A DNA stretch of 18,152 bases from Bacillota bacterium. Its GTDB lineage: Bacteria > Bacillota > Clostridia > Christensenellales > CAG-138. Numbering within the stretch: the stretch's first letter is position 1; every line of letters begins with the position of its first letter. The stretch covers positions 1-18,152 of the forward strand of contig JAEWWD010000212.1 in the NCBI GenBank assembly GCA_023396535.1, in the 5' to 3' direction. The notes under the pieces are model-generated. The model saw nothing but the letters and a program-made list of their open reading frames with translations. It did not search any database and was not told the origin of the DNA. Positions 13,893 through 18,152 of the stretch are shown in pieces. The position numbers were made by a program, and so were the translations under genes.

Positions 13893-14450
13893 TTAAATAC
13901 CTCCGTTTAATGCGTCAATGCCCTCGGTCAAATACTCTTTGATCCATGCCGCTATGTCCGGCGTATGCAATGGGATGCCGTCACCCAAAGCCGCTTTGAT
14001 TTCTCTCGTATCAAATCGAAACTCGCCGTCATCGACGGTGTACTCGTAAACGAAATCAATGCCCTCATTGCACAGAACCGTCGCATATATGGTTTCCGCC
14101 ATATCCCCCAGCGGCGGCCGATCCCAGTGGGATATCTGATACTCCGCCTGAATGAAGGTTCCCTTCCCCGGTTCGGACTGGAGCTGAAATGTCCCGCCGG
14201 CAGCTTCCGCCCCCGCTTTGAACATTGGAATGCCCAGGCCTACCTTGCGTGTGGTGCGGCTGGTGGTAAAGGGGCTCACGACCTTTTGCAGGAACTCCCC
14301 GTCCATCCCCCGTCCGTCATCCCGGACAGCTACCCGCATCCAATCCCTCTTGTGCCGCACTTCCACTTCTATAACGATCAGGGTTGCCTGCGCCGATATA
14401 GAATTCTGTATGATGTCCAGCACGTGAAGGGATATTTCCTTCATCATCAT
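13893..14450 (-). CDS. HATPase (GHKL) domain protein of the hydrogenase-like operon
   Basis: A 185-aa soluble protein with a GHKL ATP-binding fold and no histidine-phosphotransfer domain. Seen: N-box LDIIQNSISAQA (11-22), G1 box DDGRGMD (44-50), FTTSRTTRKVGLGIPM (61-76) with the G2 glycines, and EPGKGTF (93-99). The C-terminal 75 residues are not recognised. Such stand-alone ATPases recur between the NuoE- and NuoF-like genes of clostridial [FeFe]-hydrogenase operons, but their role is not established. It starts 9 nt after the nuoE-like stop. The only Shine-Dalgarno (AGAGG) lies in the end of that gene, 13 nt from the first of three consecutive ATG codons, so translation is probably coupled and the real start may be any of 14450, 14447 or 14444. 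Confidence 0.82.
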   Translation of the reverse strand: MMMKEISLHVLDIIQNSISAQATLIVIEVEVRHKRDWMRVAVRDDGRGMDGEFLQKVVSPFTTSRTTRKVGLGIPMFKAGAEAAGGTFQLQSEPGKGTFIQAEYQISHWDRPPLGDMAETIYATVLCNEGIDFVYEYTVDDGEFRFDTREIKAALGDGIPLHTPDIAAWIKEYLTEGIDALNGGI

Positions 14451-14459
14451 AGAGCAGCG

Positions 14460-14948
14460 TTAGCCTCTTTGACGGAATTTCCCAATAATCCCCGGTATAT
14501 CCGCAGGGGTCAGACGCCCGAATACTTCGTCGTTTATCATCATCGCGGGGGCGAGACCGCAGCAGCCGATGCAACGCGTTGCATCCAGCGTAAATAATCC
14601 GTCGTTCGTCGTGCCGCCCACATGAACATCCATTTCCTTTTCCAGAGCCTCTATAATTTTAGCAGCGCCGCGCACATAACATGCGGTGCCCAGGCACATG
14701 GCTACCTTGTATTTTCCCTTCGGCTGCAGAGTGAATTGCGAATAGAAAGTTGAGACGCCATATATCACACTGAGGGGTTTACCGGTCTTCTCGGAAATAT
14801 GCCGCTGAACTTCTTCATCCACGCAACCGCAAATTTCCTGCGCTTGCTGCATGATGGGCAGCAGCCCGCCCTGTACATCCTTCCAGGCTTCAATCACCGC
14901 ATCCAGCTTCTCGAATTCTTTCTTTCGAGCGCTGCTGATATTGGACAT
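14460..14948 (-). CDS. NuoE-like [2Fe-2S] subunit (HndA/HydC type)
   Basis: A 162-aa cytosolic thioredoxin-fold electron carrier, the partner of the NuoF-like subunit. The helical N-terminal half includes LLPIMQQAQEICGCV and VIYGVSTFYSQFTLQPKGKY. The [2Fe-2S] ligands are C85 and C90 in MCLGTAC and C126 and C130 in CIGCCGLAPAM, the standard C-x4-C...C-x3-C arrangement. AGGAGGT precedes the ATG at 14948 by about 8 nt. It is first of four tightly spaced leftward genes, and its 400-bp upstream region holds paired promoter/dyad modules. Length and motif spacing are normal. Confidence 0.93.
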   Translation of the reverse strand: MSNISSARKKEFEKLDAVIEAWKDVQGGLLPIMQQAQEICGCVDEEVQRHISEKTGKPLSVIYGVSTFYSQFTLQPKGKYKVAMCLGTACYVRGAAKIIEALEKEMDVHVGGTTNDGLFTLDATRCIGCCGLAPAMMINDEVFGRLTPADIPGIIGKFRQRG

Positions 14949-15006
14949 ACCGTACTACCTCCTAATTAATAGAAACTGGGACCCGCCGCAGGGCATAGAT
15001 TGATAG

Positions 15007-15034
15007 AATAATGTCATATACCACGGACATTGTA
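15007..15034 (-). promoter_or_regulatory. Proximal promoter/dyad module of the redox operon
   Basis: On the minus strand an extended -10, TGTTACAAT (TACAAT 15034-15029), runs into an inverted repeat AATGTC-N10-GACATT (15031 to 15010). The -35 is poor (T-run), so it may need an activator. The 11-mer AATAATGTCAT (15007-15017, plus strand) recurs exactly at 15101-15111. Confidence 0.4.
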
Positions 15035-15090
15035 ACACAAGGGTTTGTAAAAAAAAAGACAATATCGATATAACAGGTACTAATTTTTCG

Positions 15091-15140
15091 TGACATCCCC
15101 AATAATGTCATTATATCTGGTTATAACAGACGCTTTTGAA
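15091..15140 (-). promoter_or_regulatory. Distal promoter with operator-like dyad of the redox operon
   Basis: On the minus strand TTCAAA (15140-15135), an 18-bp spacer and a perfect TATAAT (15116-15111). A dyad TGACAT-N8-ATGTCA (15091-15096 and 15105-15110) begins inside the -10 and covers the start site, the classic position for a repressor site. The expected start near 15104 gives a leader of about 155 nt. Confidence 0.55.
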
Positions 15141-15268
15141 CGAATCGTTTTACCATTTGTCGTGTTTTGAGGTAATCCCTTCAAATCGGGCTTCAAAACA
15201 AATTATGTGGCAGAAATCTATTTTCACTGCTTTGAAATTACCGCAGCCGCATTCGCACTATATCCAGT

Positions 15269-15296
15269 AAAAAACAACGCGTCATAGCGCGCTGTT
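15269..15296 (-). terminator. Intrinsic terminator of the peptidase-acpS operon
   Basis: On the minus strand AACAGCGCG (15296-15288) pairs with CGCGTTGTT (15281-15273), one G-T pair and a 6-nt loop, running into T6 (15274-15269). It lies about 55 nt after the acpS stop. Confidence 0.8.
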
Positions 15297-15351
15297 CAAA
15301 AAATAGGTTATAGATAACTTACTCTATAATAGCTTGTTGAATTGGCAGCGT

Positions 15352-15720
15352 TTATTCTTCCAATATAGCCTGTGCAATTGCAAGTGTCTTGATATGCGAA
15401 ATGCTGACATGTATGTTGCCTCCGCCGAGCGTATGCATACGTGTAACGGCAGCGTTCCAGAGCTTTACATATGGTTTTCCGGATTCATCATGTAATATTT
15501 CAATATCCCGCCAGCTAATCCCGTTGAATCCGGCTGCAAGCGCCTTGGCTGTCGCTTCTTTAGCCGCGAACGTACCCGCCAGGGTTTGCGCGTCGGATCC
15601 ATGCTGCTCATAATATGCACGTTCGTTCTCGGTGAATATACGTTCCAGAAAAGTCTGCTGCGCCGCCGCGCGACGGATTCTTTCCACTTCTATAATATCA
15701 ATGCCGGTTCCAACAACCAT
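15352..15720 (-). CDS. acpS: Holo-[acyl-carrier-protein] synthase
   Basis: A 122-aa cytosolic phosphopantetheinyl transferase that activates ACP for fatty acid synthesis using CoA. Seen: VGTGIDIIEVERI with the Mg-binding D8, FLERIFTENERAYY, then FAAKEATAKAL with E55, and GISWRDIEI, all AcpS hallmarks; it ends with HVSISHIKTLAIAQAI. The start at 15720 follows GGGAGG and gives the normal family length. The frame is open to 15900, but that extension lies inside the peptidase gene and has no homologous sequence. It is second in a two-gene leftward unit after the P1 peptidase, 56 nt apart, with a terminator about 55 nt behind. Confidence 0.93.
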   Translation of the reverse strand: MVVGTGIDIIEVERIRRAAAQQTFLERIFTENERAYYEQHGSDAQTLAGTFAAKEATAKALAAGFNGISWRDIEILHDESGKPYVKLWNAAVTRMHTLGGGNIHVSISHIKTLAIAQAILEE

Positions 15721-15776
15721 GCGAATCCTCCCAAAATAAACACCTTGCAGTATTGTAGCCTGCATTGGACGGAATG

Positions 15777-16679
15777 TCAAATGAACGCATCCTTTACGGC
15801 AAGTGCCATGGCTTCCGCGGCAACGCTGAGCAGTATTGAGAACTGATAACTTTCGATTTCCCCTGTGGAAAGCGCGAATATCGTATCCCCATCCATACAA
15901 GTATGCACCGGGCGGATAGAAAGTGCCAACCCGTCGTGCGCAATGGAAGCGAGTTTATTTGCCTGTTCCCTATTAAGGCTCACATTTGTCGCGATAATCC
16001 CCAGCGTCGTATTTGCCCCTGCAAATCTCACAGATATGTCGCTCAAACGCTGCATACAGGACGTCAGGCGGCCATCCACGCGAGCGGCGGCCAGCAACTC
16101 CCCTGTATGATGGTCATATACGTCGCCAACTGCATTTACCGCCGCAAGAGCAGCGACGCGGGCGCCGCCCGGCAGTTCTATACAGCTTGAGCCCAGTCCG
16201 CCCGGCATAGCGTATTGCATACCCAAGGCTTTGCCCACCGTAGCGCCCGTTCCAGCTCCAATACAGCCTCGTAAGGGCGCGTTAGGGCCCGCTGCCGTGC
16301 ACGCGGAATACCCTTCCTTTTTGCCGGGCCTTACCGTGGGCGAACCGACCGCAAGATCAAACAATACGGCGGCAGGCACGATAGGTACTACGCCAACGCC
16401 CACATCAACGCCGATCCCCCGCTCCTCAAGATACTGCATCACGCCCGACGCCGCATCCAATCCGTAAGCGCTGCCGCCGCAAAGCATGACGGCGTGAATG
16501 CGATCAACAAGGTTATATCCTCTGAGCAGATCCGTTTCCCGTGTACCCGGCGCCGCGCCGCGAACATCTACGCCCGCTACAGCGCCGCTGGGGCATAAGA
16601 CGACAGTACAGCCCGTTTTCGCGTTTTCGTTCGTCCAATGGCCAACTTGTATACCCGGGATATCCGTAATGCCGCGCAT
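15777..16679 (-). CDS. P1-family (DmpA/BapA/NylC-like) self-processing aminopeptidase/hydrolase
   Basis: A 300-aa N-terminal-nucleophile hydrolase. The start ITDIPGIQVGHWTNENAKTG and the segments RETDLLRGYNLVDRIHAVML and LCGGSAYGLDAASGV are standard for the DmpA/P1 family. The precursor should cleave itself between N223 and T224 in GANTTLGIIATN, releasing a small subunit with Thr224 as nucleophile; the motif is intact. Relatives hydrolyse N-terminal D- or beta-amino acid amides or nylon oligomers, so the physiological substrate is open. No signal peptide is seen, so it acts in the cytosol. AGGAGGG precedes the ATG. It has its own promoter (TTGCAC-N17-TACAAT) overlapped by an inverted repeat, and is followed by acpS in the same unit. 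Confidence 0.9.
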   Translation of the reverse strand: MRGITDIPGIQVGHWTNENAKTGCTVVLCPSGAVAGVDVRGAAPGTRETDLLRGYNLVDRIHAVMLCGGSAYGLDAASGVMQYLEERGIGVDVGVGVVPIVPAAVLFDLAVGSPTVRPGKKEGYSACTAAGPNAPLRGCIGAGTGATVGKALGMQYAMPGGLGSSCIELPGGARVAALAAVNAVGDVYDHHTGELLAAARVDGRLTSCMQRLSDISVRFAGANTTLGIIATNVSLNREQANKLASIAHDGLALSIRPVHTCMDGDTIFALSTGEIESYQFSILLSVAAEAMALAVKDAFI

Positions 16680-16714
16680 GGTAGCCCTCCTTCCGCAAAT
16701 GGCCCGCTACAGTC

Positions 16715-16748
16715 ATTGTACGGCATTCACTCAGAGGGTGCAATGCCG
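16715..16748 (-). promoter_or_regulatory. Promoter of the P1 peptidase gene with overlapping dyad
   Basis: On the minus strand TTGCAC (16743-16738), exactly 17 bp, then TACAAT (16720-16715). A perfect 7-bp inverted repeat, CGGCATT (16721-16727) and AATGCCG (16742-16748), spans the spacer and touches the -35, so a regulator bound there would block polymerase. The expected start is near 16708. Confidence 0.65.
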
Positions 16749-16767
16749 AATACGGATACCAATAAAA

Positions 16768-16787
16768 GACCATCCGGTTGGATGGTC
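16768..16787 (-). terminator. Leftward intrinsic terminator upstream of the peptidase promoter
   Basis: GACCATCC-GGTT-GGATGGTC is a perfect 8-bp stem, followed on the minus strand by TTTTATT. It insulates the peptidase promoter from transcription coming out of the tRNA region. Confidence 0.7.
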
Positions 16788-16870
16788 GCCATCAGGGGCT
16801 CCTCCGCTTATCCTCCCCGCCGCTCGCTCACACCGCTCGCAGCTTGGTCGGCTGCGCTCCGCGGGGCGGG

Positions 16871-16893
16871 AAAACGCCACACTGTGGCGTTTT
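16871..16893. terminator. Bidirectional terminator-like hairpin
   Basis: AAAACGCCAC-ACT-GTGGCGTTTT, a perfect 10-bp stem with A4 and T4 at the two ends. It would act leftward on read-through from the tRNA operon and could act rightward as well. Confidence 0.6.
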
Positions 16894-16936
16894 AGCCCAT
16901 CGGCAAAGTCCTGCGGACTTTGCCGATGGGCTTTTT
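16894..16936 (+). terminator. Strong rightward terminator-like hairpin
   Basis: A perfect 18-bp stem (16894-16911 with 16915-16932), triloop TGC, then T5 (16932-16936). No rightward gene ends upstream, so either it acts on antisense transcription or it belongs to the palindromic element. Confidence 0.55.
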
Positions 16937-17148
16937 CGCGCATTTTTGCTGTTCGGCTCTTTCATTCTGAAAGAGGCTGTCACAGCAAAAAGCGCGCAAG
17001 GTGTCATTTTTCACCGCACATGTCGCTGAAAAATGACGGATTGAAAGCTTCATGCCGCACAACTTTCAAATCGATTTGCTCACAGGGGTTTATCGATACT
17101 CTGAAACGCCACGTTTTCTTTCCGCCCTTCGAGCCCTTCGAACTTCTG

Positions 17149-17188
17149 CCAAATAAAATACCTCCCGAAAGGGAGGTATTTTATTTGG
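17149..17188 (-). terminator. Terminator of the tRNA operon, overlapping the last tRNA's CCA
   Basis: A perfect 18-bp stem (17149-17166 with 17171-17188) and a 4-nt loop. On the minus strand the stem is CCTCCC-TTTC-GGGAGG followed by TATTTTATTT. Its first three bases on the minus strand are the encoded CCA of the final tRNA-Lys (17188-17186). Confidence 0.8.
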
Positions 17189-17261
17189 TGGGTCGTCAGG
17201 GGCTCGAACCCTGGACACCCTGATTAAGAGTCAGGTGCTCTACCAACTGAGCTAACAACCC
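17186..17261 (-). tRNA. tRNA-Lys (CUU), copy 1
   Basis: A full cloverleaf. Acceptor GGGTTGT pairs with ACGACCC (one G-T); anticodon loop CTCTTAA gives CUU; T loop GTTCGAG; encoded CCA at 17188-17186. It is last in the leftward tRNA operon. Confidence 0.95.
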
Positions 17262-17266
17262 TTGAA

Positions 17267-17341
17267 TGGAGCGGGAAACGGGATTCGGACCCGCGACCCC
17301 TGCCTTGGCAAGGCAGTGCTCTACCACTGAGCTATTCCCGC
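17267..17341 (-). tRNA. tRNA-Gly (GCC), copy 1
   Basis: Acceptor GCGGGAA/TTCCCGC; anticodon loop TTGCCAA gives GCC; encoded CCA at 17269-17267. The gene body is identical to the copy at 17557-17631. Confidence 0.96.
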
Positions 17342-17342
17342 G

Positions 17343-17359
17343 CGTCTGCACAGCAGACG
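17343..17359. repeat. Hairpin between two tRNA genes
   Basis: CGTCTGC-ACA-GCAGACG, a perfect 7-bp stem in the spacer between tRNA-Lys and tRNA-Gly. There is no T-tract, so a role in processing is more likely than termination. Confidence 0.5.
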
Positions 17360-17364
17360 GAAAA

Positions 17365-17440
17365 TGGTGGGCCGTCAGGGGCTCGAACCCGGGACACCCT
17401 GATTAAGAGTCAGGTGCTCTACCAACTGAGCTAACGGCCC
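17365..17440 (-). tRNA. tRNA-Lys (CUU), copy 2
   Basis: Acceptor GGGCCGT/ACGGCCC; anticodon loop CTCTTAA gives CUU; encoded CCA at 17367-17365. It differs from copy 1 at acceptor and T-stem positions while the anticodon arm is the same. Confidence 0.95.
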
Positions 17441-17474
17441 AAATTTCTTACCGGGGGTGCAAACCCTCGGAAAC

Positions 17475-17548
17475 TGGAGCGGGTGATGGGAATCGGACCC
17501 ACGCGACCAGCTTGGAAGGCTGGAGTTCTACCATTGAACTACACCCGC
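17475..17548 (-). tRNA. tRNA-Gly (UCC)
   Basis: Acceptor GCGGGTG/CACCCGC; anticodon stem CCAGC/GCTGG with loop CTTCCAA gives UCC; encoded CCA at 17477-17475. Confidence 0.95.
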
Positions 17549-17556
17549 AGAAGGGA

Positions 17557-17631
17557 TGGAGCGGGAAACGGGATTCGGACCCGCGACCCCTGCCTTGGCA
17601 AGGCAGTGCTCTACCACTGAGCTATTCCCGC
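17557..17631 (-). tRNA. tRNA-Gly (GCC), copy 2
   Basis: Same sequence as the gene at 17267-17341, including the CCA; anticodon loop TTGCCAA. Confidence 0.96.
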
Positions 17632-17679
17632 AAAATGCATTCCGTGGCAACCAGTATATTCACACGTCCGTGTCGTTTT

Positions 17680-17764
17680 TGGTGCGGGCGAAGAGACTTG
17701 AACTCATACGCCTTCCGGCACCAGAACCTAAATCTGGCGCGTCTGCCAATTCCGCCACGCCCGC
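17680..17764 (-). tRNA. tRNA-Leu (UAG)
   Basis: A class II tRNA of 82 nt plus CCA. Acceptor GCGGGCG/CGCCCGC; anticodon stem CCAGA/TCTGG with loop TTTAGGT gives UAG; an extended variable arm follows; CCA at 17682-17680. Confidence 0.95.
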
Positions 17765-17778
17765 ATATGAAAGTATTG

Positions 17779-17854
17779 TGGTGACCCGTCGGAGATTCGA
17801 ACTCCGGACACCTTGATTAAAAGTCAAGTGCTCTACCGACTGAGCTAACGGGTC
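17779..17854 (-). tRNA. tRNA-Lys (UUU)
   Basis: Acceptor GACCCGT/ACGGGTC; anticodon stem TTGA/TCAA with loop CTTTTAA gives UUU; encoded CCA at 17781-17779. Confidence 0.95.
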
Positions 17855-17857
17855 GTT

Positions 17858-17931
17858 TGGCTGGGGTGGCAGGGATCGAACCTACGATGCGGGAGTCAAA
17901 GTCCCGTGCCTTACCGCTTGGCGACACCCCA
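17858..17931 (-). tRNA. tRNA-Gln (UUG)
   Basis: Acceptor TGGGGTG/CACCCCA; anticodon stem CGGGA/TCCCG with loop CTTTGAC gives UUG; discriminator G; CCA at 17860-17858. The U1-A72 pair is typical of bacterial tRNA-Gln. Confidence 0.95.
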
Positions 17932-17961
17932 CCGTTCTTCTATCCGTTCCAGGCGAGATAT

Positions 17962-18039
17962 TGGGGTGGGTAGTGGGACTCGAACCCACGACCTCCAGAG
18001 CCACAATCTGGCATTCTAACCAACTGAACTATACCCACC
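17962..18039 (-). tRNA. tRNA-His (GUG)
   Basis: Anticodon stem CCAGA/TCTGG with loop TTGTGGC gives GUG. The acceptor has the extra G-1 (18039) facing C73 (17965), the tRNA-His identity pair; CCA at 17964-17962. Confidence 0.96.
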
Positions 18040-18049
18040 AAAATCAAAC

Positions 18050-18126
18050 TGGCGCGCCTGCAGGGATTCGAACCCGGGACCTACGGCTTAGAAGGCCGTT
18101 GCTCTATCCTGCTGAGCTACAGGCGC
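18050..18126 (-). tRNA. tRNA-Arg (UCU)
   Basis: Acceptor GCGCCTG/CAGGCGC; anticodon stem ACGGC/GCCGT with loop CTTCTAA gives UCU; discriminator G; CCA at 18052-18050. It is first tRNA of the cluster inside the window; the operon promoter lies beyond the right edge. Confidence 0.95.
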
Positions 18127-18152
18127 AGGAAGAAAGTTGAGCAGGTCAGTCC

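Larger units (their letters stand above)
14949..15351. other. Intergenic region upstream of the redox operon
   Basis: About 400 bp with no gene seen. It contains, from right to left: the acpS terminator (15269-15296), a nested inverted repeat GTTTTGA (15164-15170) / TCAAAAC (15193-15199) enclosing CCC and GGG, then two leftward promoters each with a TGACAT-type dyad (separate entries), an A9 tract (15049-15057), and the nuoE-like ribosome binding site. No Rex consensus (TTGTTAA-N4-TTAACAA) was seen. Confidence 0.6.
16816..17072. repeat. Chain of consecutive hairpins (palindromic intergenic element)
   Basis: Six stem-loops lie in about 257 bp. (1) A GC-rich stem 16816-16823 with 16861-16870, enclosing CGCAGC/GCTGCG (16838-16843, 16851-16856). 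(2) 16871-16880 with 16884-16893, a perfect 10-bp stem. (3) 16894-16911 with 16915-16932, a perfect 18-bp stem followed by T5. (4) 16943-16952 with 16982-16991, enclosing a perfect 8-bp hairpin 16957-16964/16968-16975. (5) 17003-17013 with 17027-17037, a perfect 11-bp stem. (6) 17039-17047 with 17063-17072, one bulge. Hairpins 2 and 3 look like terminators; the rest have no T-tract. No coding gene is supported. It could be a dispersed palindromic repeat family, a structured RNA or a termination zone. Confidence 0.75.
16680..17188. other. Noncoding region between the tRNA operon and the peptidase gene
   Basis: About 500 bp in which no gene is supported. From left to right: the peptidase promoter with dyad, a leftward terminator, a run of consecutive hairpins (16816-17072), a 9-bp tandem duplication GCCCTTCGA (17124-17141), and the tRNA operon terminator. 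The frame open from 16498 to 17223 on the plus strand is not credible because it crosses palindromes and antisense peptidase sequence. Confidence 0.7.

Noticed and set aside
14949..15351. Rex operator upstream of the redox operon
   Set aside because: No TTGTTAA-N4-TTAACAA-like sequence was seen; the dyads present are of TGACAT type.
15721..15900. 60-residue N-terminal extension of AcpS
   Set aside because: It lies mostly inside the peptidase gene; AcpS family members begin near MVVGTGID, which has its own GGGAGG site.
16498..17223. 241-aa plus-strand ORF
   Set aside because: It runs antisense through the peptidase start, its promoter, two terminators, six hairpins and into a tRNA; composition follows the palindromes, not a protein.
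17512..17816. Short plus-strand ORFs across the tRNA cluster
   Set aside because: They translate tRNA antisense sequence.
1..18152. CRISPR array, insertion sequence, prophage or toxin-antitoxin pair
   Set aside because: No regularly spaced repeats, transposase or integrase motifs, or recognisable toxin/antitoxin genes were seen; the XRE protein here is an S24-type regulator.

Overview
The window looks like a chromosomal segment of an anaerobic member of the Bacillota, probably Clostridia. Supporting signs are strong AGGAGG-type ribosome binding sites, short lipoprotein signal peptides, NADH/ferredoxin-type electron-transfer subunits of the HndABC/HydBC type, a BirA-operated bioY, an enoate-reductase-like flavoprotein of the BaiCD/BaiH group, and a tRNA cluster in which every gene encodes its own CCA end. 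Base composition is moderate. No rRNA, insertion sequence, phage gene or CRISPR array is visible.

Layout, left to right. (1) 44-2868: a leftward Old Yellow Enzyme-type Fe-S flavoprotein, divergent from a TetR regulator. (2) 2912-4589: bioY (biotin uptake) under a clear BirA box, then an orphan NMT1/SsuA-like lipoprotein binding protein with no permease or ATPase beside it. (3) 4599-5685: a small leftward membrane protein facing an XRE-HTH/S24 (LexA-like) regulator. Between them lie a perfect leftward sigma-70 promoter, a terminator about 110 nt downstream, and several GTTTCC/GGAAAC boxes. (4) 5719-11584: a complete branched-chain amino acid ABC transporter livJ-H-M-G-F with a leader of about 340 nt, followed by dapF. 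(5) 11692-14948, leftward: nuoE/hndA-like, HATPase, hndB-like and nuoF/hndC-like genes, ending at a bidirectional terminator with no hydrogenase catalytic gene. (6) 15352-16679, leftward: a P1-family (DmpA/NylC-like) self-cleaving peptidase and acpS. (7) 16768-17188: a densely palindromic noncoding region. (8) 17186-18126: ten leftward tRNA genes, transcribed in the order Arg(UCU), His(GUG), Gln(UUG), Lys(UUU), Leu(UAG), Gly(GCC), Gly(UCC), Lys(CUU), Gly(GCC), Lys(CUU).

The genes are mainly metabolic: amino acid import and lysine/cell-wall precursor synthesis, biotin import, redox chemistry with NAD(P)H and ferredoxin, and carrier-protein activation. The most unusual material is regulatory. 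The S24 regulator has a Cys/Arg pair where a Ser/Lys catalytic dyad is expected. A candidate small RNA or attenuator lies beside it. The liv operon has a long, foldable leader. The redox operon has paired promoter/dyad modules. A chain of consecutive hairpins lies downstream of the tRNA operon.
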